The notes: generated by a model not told the origin, from the letters alone. A stretch of 55,810 bases of DNA from Acidiferrobacteraceae bacterium (GCA_037388825.1 JARRJV010000005.1:33001-88810), one strand, 5' to 3'; positions 18,233 through 27,163 are shown, counted from the first letter of the stretch. Numbers and translations are program-made.

Positions 18233-18817
18233 ATGAGGATGCGGCACAAGCTGTTTGCAATTTTGGCTGTGGCCATATTGGCAGCCGGACTTGGCCTGGC
18301 CATCACCCACAATCACGCGCAGGCGCAGGAGGCGAAATTGAAGACAGGTGACCCCGCCCCCCAGTTCACCCTCGGCGATCAGAACGGAAAGAGTCATTCC
18401 CTCTCGGATTATCGCGGTCACTGGCTCGTGCTGTACTTCTACCCAAAGGACGACACGCCGGGCTGCACCACCGAGGCGTGTAGGTTCCGGGATGAATACA
18501 GGCTATACCTGGAGCGGAGCGTGGATGTGCTGGGCGTCAGCATCGATTCCCGGGAGAGCCACGAACGCTTTGCGAAGAAATATGAACTGCCGTTTCCGCT
18601 GCTGGCCGACACGGACGGGGCCGTGGCCAAGCAGTACGGCGCCTACTGGTCTTTGGGGCCGCTTCGGTTCGCGCGGCGTTACACCTTTCTTATTGATCCG
18701 AAGGGAAACATCGCCCGCGCGTACTTCAAGGTTCGCCCAAGTGAACACAGTGCGAACCTCCTGAAAGACCTCCAGGTCCTGCAACAGCAGGAAACCAGCC
18801 AGGGACATCCCCGCTAG
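18233..18817 (+). CDS. Bcp/PrxQ-type peroxiredoxin with N-terminal export signal
   Basis: A 194-residue protein. Residues 1-30 look like a signal peptide or membrane anchor (MRMRHK, then about 20 hydrophobic residues, then AQAQEA). The rest is a complete PrxQ/Bcp domain with peroxidatic Cys78 and resolving Cys83 in DDTPGCTTEACRFRD, so both catalytic cysteines are present at the usual 5-residue spacing. Cytoplasmic Bcp lacks the signal, so this copy probably acts in the periplasm, reducing peroxides with an unidentified thiol donor. The start was chosen to give a sound signal peptide; the frame is open further upstream through the terminator. The 3' end overlaps the convergent DUF3565 gene by 4 bases. 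Confidence 0.88.
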   Translation: MRMRHKLFAILAVAILAAGLGLAITHNHAQAQEAKLKTGDPAPQFTLGDQNGKSHSLSDYRGHWLVLYFYPKDDTPGCTTEACRFRDEYRLYLERSVDVLGVSIDSRESHERFAKKYELPFPLLADTDGAVAKQYGAYWSLGPLRFARRYTFLIDPKGNIARAYFKVRPSEHSANLLKDLQVLQQQETSQGHPR

Positions 18818-19020
18818 CGCCAGTCTCGCGGCAGGCCTTCCTCGCACTTCTTGCAGCCAAGCTCCAGACCCAGTCGCGAATTGCGGCCGGCCTCGGTCTT
18901 CACCCACGGCCGATTCTGCCACGGCGGGTTATGGCGCACGTGCTGGTTGTGACCGCAGGCCAGCCGGGCCACCCAATGGCCTTCGTCGTCCTGGTGAAAA
19001 CCGACAATCTCCTGTCGCAT
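18814..19020 (-). CDS. DUF3565 domain-containing small protein
   Basis: A 68-residue protein matching the DUF3565 family: IVGFHQDDEGHWVARLACGH, then QHVRHNPPWQNRPWV, ending with CKKCEEG. Cysteine and histidine pairs (CGH, CKKC) suggest metal binding but the function is unknown. The ATG at 19020 is the family start; an upstream ATG would add 10 unconserved residues. It converges on the peroxiredoxin gene and diverges from the VIT-type transporter. Confidence 0.85.
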   Translation of the reverse strand: MRQEIVGFHQDDEGHWVARLACGHNQHVRHNPPWQNRPWVKTEAGRNSRLGLELGCKKCEEGLPRDWR

Positions 19021-19153
19021 AGGTTCTTCTCTGTACTTGCTCTGGTGCATTCAGGATAACCGTTCCCCGCGTCGGCGACACTACCGGGCGGTCTCGGTAC
19101 GCAGTGCCGGGACAGGGTATATTTTGTCCAAACGAACCCCCGGGGAGTTGGCC

Positions 19154-20173
19154 ATGTCCGAGCTCGAAAGCTGGCACGAAGAAAAGCAATCCGCGTGGCT
19201 GTATGAAGTCCTGGCCGAACGCGAGCCCGATGCCGCCATCTCTGCCTTGTTCCGGCAACTCGCCGCTGCCGCCGAAGACCAGGCGAAGATCTGGGAGCAG
19301 CGCCTCGGGCGCAGCCCGGCGTTTCAGCCAACGCGGCGGGCGCGGATCGTTGCCGGTCTGGTCCGGGTCTTGCGCCCACGCACGCTGCGCCCGGTACTGG
19401 CCGCCATGAAGGTGCGCGGCCTGTCCGCCTACACTGGCGGCACGCCTGCGAGTCATGTCATGCCCACGACCGTGGAGCAGGTTGGCGGGCGGCACCGCGG
19501 GGTCGGTGGCGGCAATCTGCGTGCGGCAGTCTTTGGCGTCAACGACGGCCTGGTTTCCAACACGAGCCTGATCATGGGCATCGCCGGCGCCAGCAGCCAG
19601 AACTCCCTCATCCTCACCACCGGCGTGGCTGGTTTGCTCGCCGGGGCCCTGTCCATGGCGGCGGGCGAGTATGTCTCCATGCGCTCGCAGCGGGAGATGT
19701 ACGAATCCCAGATCGCCCTGGAGAAGGCCGAACTCGAGGAGTACCCGGAAGAAGAGATCGAGGAGCTGGCCCTTATCTACAACACCCGCGGCATGGAACT
19801 GGAGGCAGCGCGCGGTTTTGCGCGCGAACTCATGCGCAACCCCAGGCACGCGCTCAATACCCTGGCGCGCGAGGAGCTGGGCCTGAATCCCGATGACCTC
19901 GGCTCGCCCTGGGGCGCGGCGGTGTTCTCCTTCCTGGCCTTCACCGCCGGTGCAGTGGTGCCGCTACTGCCGTTCCTGTTTCGCCCCGGGGCTGCGGCCG
20001 TTCCGGCGGCAGCCGCTCTTGCGGGTACGAGCCTGTTTGTCGTGGGTGCGATGCTGAGCCTGTTCACAGGGCGCCGCGCATGGTGGGGTGGCGCCCGGAT
20101 GGTGCTGATAGGCGGTGGCGCGGGCATCGTCACCTATCTGATCGGTTACCTGTTGGGGGTATCCCTGGGCTAG
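19154..20173 (+). CDS. VIT1/CCC1-family transporter with N-terminal ferritin-like domain
   Basis: A 339-residue protein. The N-terminal 100 residues resemble a rubrerythrin/ferritin-like helical domain (SWHEEKQSAWLYEVLAEREP), though the ExxH iron ligands look incomplete (AAEDQAKIW). Residues from about 115 on are a VIT1/CCC1 domain with GVNDGLVSNTSLIMGIAGAS, the core motif, and five hydrophobic segments. Family members move iron or manganese out of the cytoplasm; MbfA-type fusions export iron. The ATG at 19154 follows CGGGGAGTTGGCC. It converges with uup, 3 bases from its stop. Metal specificity cannot be read. Confidence 0.82.
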   Translation: MSELESWHEEKQSAWLYEVLAEREPDAAISALFRQLAAAAEDQAKIWEQRLGRSPAFQPTRRARIVAGLVRVLRPRTLRPVLAAMKVRGLSAYTGGTPASHVMPTTVEQVGGRHRGVGGGNLRAAVFGVNDGLVSNTSLIMGIAGASSQNSLILTTGVAGLLAGALSMAAGEYVSMRSQREMYESQIALEKAELEEYPEEEIEELALIYNTRGMELEAARGFARELMRNPRHALNTLAREELGLNPDDLGSPWGAAVFSFLAFTAGAVVPLLPFLFRPGAAAVPAAAALAGTSLFVVGAMLSLFTGRRAWWGGARMVLIGGGAGIVTYLIGYLLGVSLG

Positions 20174-20176
20174 CGG

Positions 20177-22060
20177 TCAGGGAGCAAATGTCTCCAGCTC
20201 TTCCCAGCGCGCGTAGGCCTTTTGCAGTTCCTCGCGCAATTCATTGAGCCGTGTCATGGCCGCCGCAATGGCCTCATTGTCCTGCTGATAGAATTCCGGC
20301 TGCGCGGCCCGGGTTTCGATCCGTGCGACTTCGGCTTCCATAGACTCGATGCGCGCGGGCAGTGCCTCCAGCTCGCGGCTCTCCTTGTAACTCAGTTTCT
20401 GCTTTTCCCTTGTTCGGGGGCGAGGTGTCGGTGCCGATCTCGGCTCAGCCGCCGGGGATGGCGCGGGGCGGGCGGGCGTTCCCCGTTGGTGGAGGTAGTC
20501 CGCATAGCCGCCAACGAACTCTTCCACGGTACCACTGCCCTCGAACACCATGGTGCTGGTAACGATATTGTCCAGGAAGCTGCGATCGTGACTCACGAGC
20601 AGCAGCGTGCCCTCGTAGTCCGTCAACAGATCTTCGAGGAGCTCCAGGGTGTCCACATCGAGATCATTGGTGGGCTCGTCCATGACCAGCATGTTCGCTG
20701 GCCGCGTAAACATCCTCGCCAGCAAAAGGCGATTGCGTTCACCGCCGGACAGGATGCTGACTGGTGAGTCGACGCGCTCCGGTGGAAACAGGAACTGCTT
20801 GAGGTAACCGATTACGTGGCGCGGCTTGCCGCGCACCTGAACATAGTCATTGCCATCACTGAGGTTGTCGCGCACGGACTTGTCGGGCTCGAGTTGCGAG
20901 CGCTGCTGGTCGAAGTACGCCGTGGTGAGGCGCGTGCCCAGCACGACCCGGCCTTGTTGCGGTTTGAGTTCGCCCAGGATCAGACGCAGCAAGGTGCTCT
21001 TGCCGGAGCCGTTGGGACCGATAATGCCGATACGGTCGCCGCGCAGGATGCGGGTGGAAAAGTTGCGGATGATCGGTACGCCATCATAGGAAAAGCTGAC
21101 ATCGCGCAGATCCGCCACCAGCTTGCCCGAGGTCTCCCCGGTTTCGGCGTCGAGGCTGGCGCGGCCCGGCGTGTCGATGCGCTGCCGGCGCGCCTGGCGC
21201 ATGGCCTCCAGCTTTCGAACCCGTCCTTCGTTTCGGGTGCGTCTGGCCTTGATGCCCCGGCGTATCCAGGCCTCGTGTTCCGCCAGTTCCTTGTCGAAGC
21301 GTGCATTGGCTCGGACCTCGTTCTCCAACATCTCGTCGCGCCGCCGCAGGTAGTTGGCGAAATCACCCGGGTATGACGTGAGGTGTCCCCGGTCCAGCTC
21401 GATGATGCGCGTCGCGAGATTCTGCAAAAAGGTTCGGTCGTGCGTGATGAAGATCAGGGCACCACGAAAGTCGAGCAGGAATTCCTCCAGCCAGGTGATG
21501 GCGGCGATGTCCATATGGTTGGTGGGCTCGTCCAGCAACAGCAGGTCGGGGTCGCTCACCAGTGCGCGCGCCAGCAGGGCGCGGCGCCGATAACCGCCGG
21601 AACACTCGCGGATGCGGCGTTCCGCGGGAAGGTCGAGACGGCTGAGTACGGTCTCCACTTTGCGATCCAGGTTCCAGCCGTCGGCAAGCTCTATTTGTGT
21701 CTGCAGCACGTGCAATCGGGCGAGGGCTGGTTTGTCGGCAGTCCCGGCAAGGCGATGGTATTCAGCCAGCAGATTGCCAACCGAGCCCAGGCCTTCGGCG
21801 ACGAACTCGAACAGGGTGTCTTCGCTGTCCAGCGGCACCTCCTGTTCCAGGTGAGAGATGCGCAGGGTTTCCGGGTACCAGATCTCACCGTCATCGGGTG
21901 CGGCGGCGCCGCTGATCACGCGAAGGAGGGTGGACTTGCCGGTGCCGTTGCGGCCCACCAGACACACGCGCTCCTTCGGCTCGATCTGGAAATCGACCTC
22001 GTCCAGCAGTGGATGGTGTCCGTAGGCCAGGGACACCTTGTTGAGGGACAGTAGGCTCAT
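20177..22060 (-). CDS. uup: ABC-F family ATPase Uup
   Basis: About 627 residues with two ABC ATPase domains and no membrane segment. Walker A motifs are GRNGTGKST (domain 1) and GPNGSGKST (domain 2), with LLLDEPTNHMDI and LVMDEPTNDLDV Walker B regions. A linker between them holds WIRRGIKARRTRNEGRV, typical of Uup, and a C-terminal coiled-coil extension follows. ABC-F proteins act on the ribosome; Uup is linked to DNA/RNA-related and ribosome-associated roles. I start at the ATG at 22060 (MSLLSLNKV); an ATG four codons upstream is possible. Confidence 0.92.
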   Translation of the reverse strand: MSLLSLNKVSLAYGHHPLLDEVDFQIEPKERVCLVGRNGTGKSTLLRVISGAAAPDDGEIWYPETLRISHLEQEVPLDSEDTLFEFVAEGLGSVGNLLAEYHRLAGTADKPALARLHVLQTQIELADGWNLDRKVETVLSRLDLPAERRIRECSGGYRRRALLARALVSDPDLLLLDEPTNHMDIAAITWLEEFLLDFRGALIFITHDRTFLQNLATRIIELDRGHLTSYPGDFANYLRRRDEMLENEVRANARFDKELAEHEAWIRRGIKARRTRNEGRVRKLEAMRQARRQRIDTPGRASLDAETGETSGKLVADLRDVSFSYDGVPIIRNFSTRILRGDRIGIIGPNGSGKSTLLRLILGELKPQQGRVVLGTRLTTAYFDQQRSQLEPDKSVRDNLSDGNDYVQVRGKPRHVIGYLKQFLFPPERVDSPVSILSGGERNRLLLARMFTRPANMLVMDEPTNDLDVDTLELLEDLLTDYEGTLLLVSHDRSFLDNIVTSTMVFEGSGTVEEFVGGYADYLHQRGTPARPAPSPAAEPRSAPTPRPRTREKQKLSYKESRELEALPARIESMEAEVARIETRAAQPEFYQQDNEAIAAAMTRLNELREELQKAYARWEELETFAP

Positions 22061-22133
22061 GTGGGTTTGCAACGGGTCGGCCGGGGCAGGGCGCGTACCT
22101 CGATTCTACTGGAAAGCGGGCCCGGGGCCTGCC

Positions 22134-22880
22134 TCAGGGGGAAACGACCAGGGCCCGCGGCAGATAACCGCCGGTTGCCTGCAGCGGCCTTGGGTCACCG
22201 GGGCTGCTGATCCAGGCGGCGAGCGCGTAGCGGCTGGCATCGAAAGCACCCACGCGCGGCAGCGTGGTCTGCCACTTGCCGCTATGACCCTTGAGCTGTG
22301 ATGCCGCCAACACCACGAAATCGTGACGGGCGCGGCGGCCGGCATTTTCGCCCGCACGAATATCGCTGCGCAACCCCATTCCCAGCACCGCGATGTTAAG
22401 GGTGAAAGGCCCCGGGCGATCTGCCGCGCTCAGCCTGGCGCTGACCTGGTGGCCATTCAGCCGTACCGCGAGCTCGCCGGGGGCGGTTGATTCACGCGCG
22501 AGCATCCGCGTGATATTGCCCGGCCGCCAGGGCTGGCCGTTAACGAAAAAGGCGGGGGTGTACACCGTGGGCTGGCCCAACACCCTGGCATAGTGGCGCT
22601 GGCGCTGTCCGTACCCGGGTCGCGAGAAGCGGTCGGTCCAGCCGAGATAGTTCCAGTAATCAACGTGGAACGCGACGGGCACGAAATCCCTCCACACGCG
22701 GCTGTCCCGGGCAAGCCGGTTCATCCATGCCTCGGCCGGCGGACAACTGCTGCAACCTTCGGAGGTATACAGTTCGATCAGCGTCGTGCGTTCCGGGCCG
22801 CTGCGAAACTCCAGGTCGGCGGGCATCGCCACCGGCGATGCCAGGGCCAGGCAGCAAAGAAGAGCCAGGCGAATGTACAT
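22134..22880 (-). CDS. DUF1223 thioredoxin-like exported protein
   Basis: A 248-residue protein with a probable signal peptide (MYIRLALLCCLALASPVAMPA) and the DUF1223 start LIELYTSEGCSSCPPAEAWM, a thioredoxin-fold segment with a CSSC pair, followed by VDYWNYLGWTDRFS. Function is not established; it may be a periplasmic thiol-redox protein. The ATG at 22880 begins the signal peptide; the frame is open much further upstream in a stretch without resemblance to any family. Adjacent genes are uup (same strand, 73 bases on) and the divergent cold-shock gene. Confidence 0.85.
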   Translation of the reverse strand: MYIRLALLCCLALASPVAMPADLEFRSGPERTTLIELYTSEGCSSCPPAEAWMNRLARDSRVWRDFVPVAFHVDYWNYLGWTDRFSRPGYGQRQRHYARVLGQPTVYTPAFFVNGQPWRPGNITRMLARESTAPGELAVRLNGHQVSARLSAADRPGPFTLNIAVLGMGLRSDIRAGENAGRRARHDFVVLAASQLKGHSGKWQTTLPRVGAFDASRYALAAWISSPGDPRPLQATGGYLPRALVVSP

Positions 22881-23200
22881 TGTTGATTTCAGGTTCGTGC
22901 AAGAGTGATTCGTATACGTTTTCTTAAGACAAGAAGGTCTTGCCGGAGTTCGCGCCGCCAATCCGGCGGGCGATGCGCTCGCCGGCCTGCAAAAACCCTT
23001 GATTAATCGGCGTCGAAGTCTAATCATACTGATTCCCGGGTGCGGCCGTCGGTTATTCTCCTTGCGGCCCACCCGAAAACGAGTCAGCTGGCGACGGTTT
23101 GTGGATGTTTCAGAAGGCCTCTTGCGGTACCCCCTGCACATCTCCCCGAACGATCTCCGCCTGGCGACAAAATAAATAGAGACGATGTGAGGAGCGATAC
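22881..23200 (+). promoter_or_regulatory. 320-base gap with candidate long leader of the cold-shock gene
   Basis: No gene was found. A possible promoter reading toward the cold-shock gene is TTGATT (22999-23004), 16 bases, TAATCA (23021-23026). That would give a leader of about 170 bases, the kind of long 5' UTR seen before cold-regulated csp genes. The ribosome site TGTGAGGAGCG lies just before the ATG. The left part also holds the upstream region of DUF1223. Confidence 0.3.
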
Positions 23201-23404
23201 ATGGCAACAGGAACGGTAAAGTGGTTTAACGAATCCAAAGGCTTCGGATTTATCTCGCCGACCGAAGGCGGCGCGGATGTGTTCGTTCACTACTCGGCAA
23301 TCCGTGGTACCGGATTCAAGACCCTGGCCGAAGGACAGGCAGTGGAGTTCGACGTGGAGAAGGGACCAAAGGGGCTGCAGGCCACAAACGTCACCCCGCA
23401 ATAG
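23201..23404 (+). CDS. Cold-shock domain protein
   Basis: A 67-residue single cold-shock (OB-fold) domain. RNA-binding motifs RNP1 (KGFGFIS) and RNP2 (VFVHY) are intact after [14 protein letters not shown]. It binds single-stranded RNA or DNA and is expected to act as an RNA chaperone. The ATG is preceded by TGAGGAGCGATAC. A strong terminator follows, so the gene is monocistronic. Whether it is cold-induced or constitutive (CspD/CspE-like) cannot be told from the protein. Confidence 0.95.
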   Translation: MATGTVKWFNESKGFGFISPTEGGADVFVHYSAIRGTGFKTLAEGQAVEFDVEKGPKGLQATNVTPQ

Positions 23405-23441
23405 AACGCGGTAGCCGACCAGATCTTTTTGGAAGCGCCAC

Positions 23442-23468
23442 ACCTCGCCCGGGGCGAGGTTCTTTTTT
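23442..23468 (+). terminator. Rho-independent terminator after the cold-shock gene
   Basis: An 8-bp stem, ACCTCGCC (23442-23449) with GGCGAGGT (23453-23460), a 3-base loop and a following TCTTTTTT tract, 38 bases after the stop. Confidence 0.9.
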
Positions 23469-23504
23469 CCGTTAAGGGGCGTTGTTGCCGGACCGGCAAC
23501 CCGG

Positions 23505-24338
23505 TTAGCCCAGCCCCAATCCCGTTTTGTCGATGTCCAGATTGAGGCCGTCAACAACCGCGCGGGACCGCAGGCAAGACTCGATACGGGCGCGCAGGAA
23601 AATCGGCTCAAAGGGCTTGGTCACGTAGTCACTGGCGCCGGCCTCGATACATTTCACGATGGTTCGCGAATCGTGTTCGGCCGAAACCATGATGACCGGC
23701 AGGGACCCATGGCGTTCGTTGCTTCGAATCTGTCGCAGGGCCTCCAGCCCATCGATGTCAGGCATACGCACATCCAGCAGGGCGAGCGCAAATGGCTGCT
23801 CGTCAATCGCGGCGAGGGCCTCCCGTCCGCCCGCAACGGCATAAGGCTCGTACCCGATATTGTGGATCACCTCTGTGATCAGGTCCCGCGTCAGGTCGTT
23901 GTCGTCCACCACCAGCACAGTCTCGCCGTGGCGATAGGGGGGATCGTTATAGCGCGTGAATTCGCTGGCGCTGCTTCGCAGGCAACGGGCGATTCGTTGG
24001 CTGGCAAGCCCGATTACCAGGGGCTTGTTCAAGTAGTCTGCGGCCCCGGCCAGCAAGCAGTGTTTGACAATCTGCTTCGTATCGTCGGCCGACAGCATGA
24101 TGACCGGAGTATCGGCCAGGTGGGGATTTGTTTTGATGTGTGACAGCACATCGGGGCCGTCCATGCCGGGCATGTAGACGTCCAGAATCACCAGATCAAA
24201 CCGCTGGACCTCCAGCATTTCCAGCGCCACCCGACCGGAATTGGCGCTGCGCGTCACGTAACCTTCACGCTCGAGCCGGCGTGTCAGCACGTTCAGGTTC
24301 GTCTGGTCGTCGTCGACCAGAAGGATGGCCGGTTTCAC
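23505..24338 (-). CDS. Response regulator with two receiver domains
   Basis: About 277 residues from a GTG at 24338 (VKPAILLVDDD). Two CheY-like receiver domains, roughly residues 3-122 and 138-262, each have a phospho-acceptor Asp (Asp53 in LVILDVYMPGMDG, Asp189 in LALLDVRMPDIDG) and the conserved Lys-Pro (YLNKP, YVTKP). No output domain follows. It may work by phosphotransfer or protein contact, with an unidentified partner kinase. The GTG start was preferred because it begins the first receiver; an ATG at 24407 would add 23 residues overlapping a hairpin. The neighbouring genes do not include a histidine kinase. Confidence 0.82.
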   Translation of the reverse strand: MKPAILLVDDDQTNLNVLTRRLEREGYVTRSANSGRVALEMLEVQRFDLVILDVYMPGMDGPDVLSHIKTNPHLADTPVIMLSADDTKQIVKHCLLAGAADYLNKPLVIGLASQRIARCLRSSASEFTRYNDPPYRHGETVLVVDDNDLTRDLITEVIHNIGYEPYAVAGGREALAAIDEQPFALALLDVRMPDIDGLEALRQIRSNERHGSLPVIMVSAEHDSRTIVKCIEAGASDYVTKPFEPIFLRARIESCLRSRAVVDGLNLDIDKTGLGLG

Positions 24339-24575
24339 AGCACCCCCAAGGAAGTTTGAGCGTTTTGGACAACGCCCCTCCGGGGCGCCTTTTCTACGCT
24401 TAAGCATAGTACAAGAAGCATGCCAGCGTAGGTCTGACGAAAAACGGCACTGGACTCGACAATCCCGGGCCCTGCCATGACCCGGCGACGCGCCATACCG
24501 CCCAATCTGTGCATATTGCCGAATGGCGCGTTTTTTGCTCGATGGCCAGCTGACTGGGAGAGCGGAGACATCATA

Positions 24576-25226
24576 ATGTACGCAAAGCCGCAGATGCAGG
24601 AGAGGGTTCCGCAGGAGCGGGCCGCGGTTTGTGCCGAGGCCCTGGAATACGGCCTGGACCAACTAGGCTCTTCGCCGCGACTTGCTGATCTGGAGATGCT
24701 GCGCGACCGGGGGCGGTTGCACGAGTTGCTTCATGCCGCCCTGGAACACATGGCGCTGGGCGACCAGCATCGGCCCGAATGGCAAGGCAACCCCTGGAAT
24801 TGGGAATCGCTGCTGGATGACGGCCGGACCAGGGTTGGCGTTTGGACCCTGTTTCCAAGCAATCCCTTGCCCATTCATGACGAACCGGGGATTGGCGGGC
24901 TGTACATCGGTCTTTCAGGCACGGTTTTTCAACGCCGCTACCAACGATCCCTGGCCACCGATCTGGCCGAAGAGCGGGCCGTAACCCTGCGCCTGGTCGA
25001 GACACGCACCATCAGCGCCGGTGACTGGGTCGACTTCGGCCCGGATCGCAACGAGATCCACTGCCTGGCCGCCGATCACAAGCCGGCGACCCTGTTTCAG
25101 GTGCTGATCAGCCCGGCGCGGCCCGCTGTCGCGCGCCACTGGTTCCTGCCAATACGGCCCTACGGGGCCGACGAAACCGAGGTCCATGCCCTGCCGTTCC
25201 GCCGGGAGCCGCGCGGCTTCGCCTGA
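24576..25226 (+). CDS. Cupin-fold, cysteine dioxygenase-like protein
   Basis: A 216-residue protein that I place tentatively near the cysteine dioxygenase/cupin group. The cupin segment reads LFPSNPLPIHDEPGIGGLYIGLSG, with His101 and then HDE where the common metal motif is HDH, and a later His162 (IHCLAADH) in the second cupin motif. The missing second histidine (Glu103 takes its place) leaves metal binding and activity uncertain. The ATG at 24576 follows GGGAGAGCGGAG. It is divergent from the response regulator and precedes prolyl aminopeptidase by 71 bases. Confidence 0.6.
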   Translation: MYAKPQMQERVPQERAAVCAEALEYGLDQLGSSPRLADLEMLRDRGRLHELLHAALEHMALGDQHRPEWQGNPWNWESLLDDGRTRVGVWTLFPSNPLPIHDEPGIGGLYIGLSGTVFQRRYQRSLATDLAEERAVTLRLVETRTISAGDWVDFGPDRNEIHCLAADHKPATLFQVLISPARPAVARHWFLPIRPYGADETEVHALPFRREPRGFA

Positions 25227-25297
25227 CCCCGGGCCCGGATTGACCGGTGCTGTTGGGAACCGGTGCCACGCTGGTTATACTGCCGGCGGATAAGCCG

Positions 25298-26251
25298 ATG
25301 CACCCACTGTTTCCCGAAATTCAGCCCTACCAGACCCACCGCATCGCCGTGGGTGGCGAACATGAACTCTATGTGGAGGAAAGCGGTTCGCCTCAGGGCC
25401 TTCCCGTTGTCTTTGTACATGGCGGCCCGGGCGCGGGTTGCGAGGAATACCATCGTCGTTTTTTCGACCCGAATATCTACCGGATCATTCTGTTTGATCA
25501 ACGTGGCGCCGGCCGTTCGACCCCCCATGCCTCACTCGAAGGAAACACGACAGTCGACCTGGTCGCTGACATGGAGCTGATCCGCACACACCTGCATGTG
25601 GAGCGGTGGGTGGTTTTTGGTGGGTCCTGGGGCTCGACCCTGGGTCTGGTCTACGCGGAAACCCATCCGGAGCGAGTGCTCGGGCTCATCCTGCGGGGAA
25701 TCTTCCTGTGTCGCCCCCATGAGATTCGATGGTTTTACCAGGAGGGGACCAGCCGGGTGTTTCCGGATTTCTGGCAGGACTTCATACACCCGATCCCGGA
25801 AGATGAGCGCTCTGACCTGGTGCGTGCGCACCACCAGCGTCTTGTCGGGGACGACGAGGTGGCGCGCATGGCCTCGGCCAAGGCCTGGTCACTGTGGGAA
25901 GGAAGAACGGCCAATCTGCGTCCCCACAAGGAGGTCGTGGATTTTTTTGGAGACCCCCACGTGGCCCTGGCCCTGGCGCGCATCGAGGCCCATTATTTCG
26001 TAAATGATTGCTTTCTAGCCCCAAACCAGATTCTCCGTGACGCGTATCGGATTGCGGACATTCCAGGTTACATCGTCCACGGGCGATACGACCTGATTTG
26101 CCCGCTGGAGAATGCCTGGGAGCTGGCACAGACCTGGGCGATGGGCCAACTGGAAATCGTGCCTGACGCTGGGCACTCGGCCACCGAACCCGGCATCGTC
26201 GACGCCTTGGTTCAGGCCACAATCTCCATGCCCGGCCGGCTGGATCTATAG
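25298..26251 (+). CDS. pip: Prolyl aminopeptidase
   Basis: A 317-residue alpha/beta hydrolase that removes N-terminal proline from peptides in the cytoplasm. The oxyanion motif HGGPG (residues 41-45), nucleophile Ser110 (GGSWGSTLGL), Asp265 (HGRYDLICP) and His293 (AGHSATEPG) form the expected triad. The family insert (cap) with FYQEGTSRVFPDFWQDF is present. I chose the ATG at 25298 (MHPLFPEIQPYQTHRI), the family start; 17 unconserved residues would be added from 25247. apaH follows 5 bases after the stop, so co-transcription is likely. Confidence 0.95.
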   Translation: MHPLFPEIQPYQTHRIAVGGEHELYVEESGSPQGLPVVFVHGGPGAGCEEYHRRFFDPNIYRIILFDQRGAGRSTPHASLEGNTTVDLVADMELIRTHLHVERWVVFGGSWGSTLGLVYAETHPERVLGLILRGIFLCRPHEIRWFYQEGTSRVFPDFWQDFIHPIPEDERSDLVRAHHQRLVGDDEVARMASAKAWSLWEGRTANLRPHKEVVDFFGDPHVALALARIEAHYFVNDCFLAPNQILRDAYRIADIPGYIVHGRYDLICPLENAWELAQTWAMGQLEIVPDAGHSATEPGIVDALVQATISMPGRLDL

Positions 26252-26256
26252 CCGCG

Positions 26257-27093
26257 ATGGCGGTCTATGGGATTGGTGACGTTCAGGGCTGTTTTGCCGA
26301 GTTTCGACAGCTGCTGGAACGGCTGGATTTTGACCCCTCCTCCGATCGCCTGCTTCTCACCGGCGACCTCGTTAACCGCGGCCCAAATTCCCTGGCGGTA
26401 CTGAAATATGTCCGCTCCCTCGGGGAGCGCGCAATCACGGTGCTGGGAAACCATGACCTGCACCTGCTGGCCATCGCCGATGGCGCGGGTCGTCTAAAAA
26501 GCAGGGATACAGTCTCGGACATTCTGGATTCCAGCGAGCGCGACGAACTGCTGGCGTGGCTAAGGCAACAACCGCTCGCCCACCGGGACCCGGAAACCGG
26601 GCATCTGCTGGTGCACGCGGGACTGGTGCCCCAATGGAACAGCGAACAGGCCCTTGCCCTCTCGGCGGAGGTGGAGGCCGCCCTGCAAGGGCCGGATCAT
26701 GGGGAGTTCTTCCGCAACATGTACGGAAACGAGCCGGACCACTGGGACCCGGATCTCAAGGGGTGGCCGCGGCTGCGGTTCATCACCAATGTGCTGACGC
26801 GCCTGCGTTACTGCGACAGTTCCGGCCGCGTGGACTTTCTGCACAAGGAAGGGCCGGACCGGGCCCCGGCCCACCTCTTGCCCTGGTTTCGTGTGCCTGC
26901 CCGACGCAGCGCGGGCGAACCCGTGGTATTTGGACACTGGTCGACCCTGGGGTATTTGCGTGAGAATGGAGTTGTGGCCCTCGATGACGGCTGCCTGTGG
27001 GGTGGCCGGCTGGCGGCGGTTCGTTTGGATGTACCCGGGGGCGAGCCCGTCCGGATCGACTGCCGGGCGAAACAGGCCATTGGAACTCCGTGA
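26257..27093 (+). CDS. apaH: Symmetrical bis(5'-nucleosyl)-tetraphosphatase ApaH
   Basis: A 278-residue metallophosphatase that cleaves diadenosine tetraphosphate symmetrically to two ADP. Metal-binding motifs GIGDVQG (residues 5-11), GDLVNRGP and GNHDLHLLA appear in order, and the C-terminal FGHWSTLGY block is present. It follows pip by 5 bases and precedes apaG by 70 bases. In many enterobacteria the order is apaG then apaH; here it is reversed. Confidence 0.95.
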   Translation: MAVYGIGDVQGCFAEFRQLLERLDFDPSSDRLLLTGDLVNRGPNSLAVLKYVRSLGERAITVLGNHDLHLLAIADGAGRLKSRDTVSDILDSSERDELLAWLRQQPLAHRDPETGHLLVHAGLVPQWNSEQALALSAEVEAALQGPDHGEFFRNMYGNEPDHWDPDLKGWPRLRFITNVLTRLRYCDSSGRVDFLHKEGPDRAPAHLLPWFRVPARRSAGEPVVFGHWSTLGYLRENGVVALDDGCLWGGRLAAVRLDVPGGEPVRIDCRAKQAIGTP

Positions 27094-27163
27094 CCCGCGA
27101 TGGGTCGTTATTGCATGGAGACGAGTGAGTCAGCGCCGGAAGGGCAAGAAGAGGCAGCGAACC

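Noticed and set aside
24373-24387. GC-rich hairpin CGCCCC/GGGGCG near the response regulator start, followed by TTTT on the + strand
   Set aside because: No + strand gene ends here, so a terminator makes little sense. It may be chance or a leader hairpin of the response regulator.
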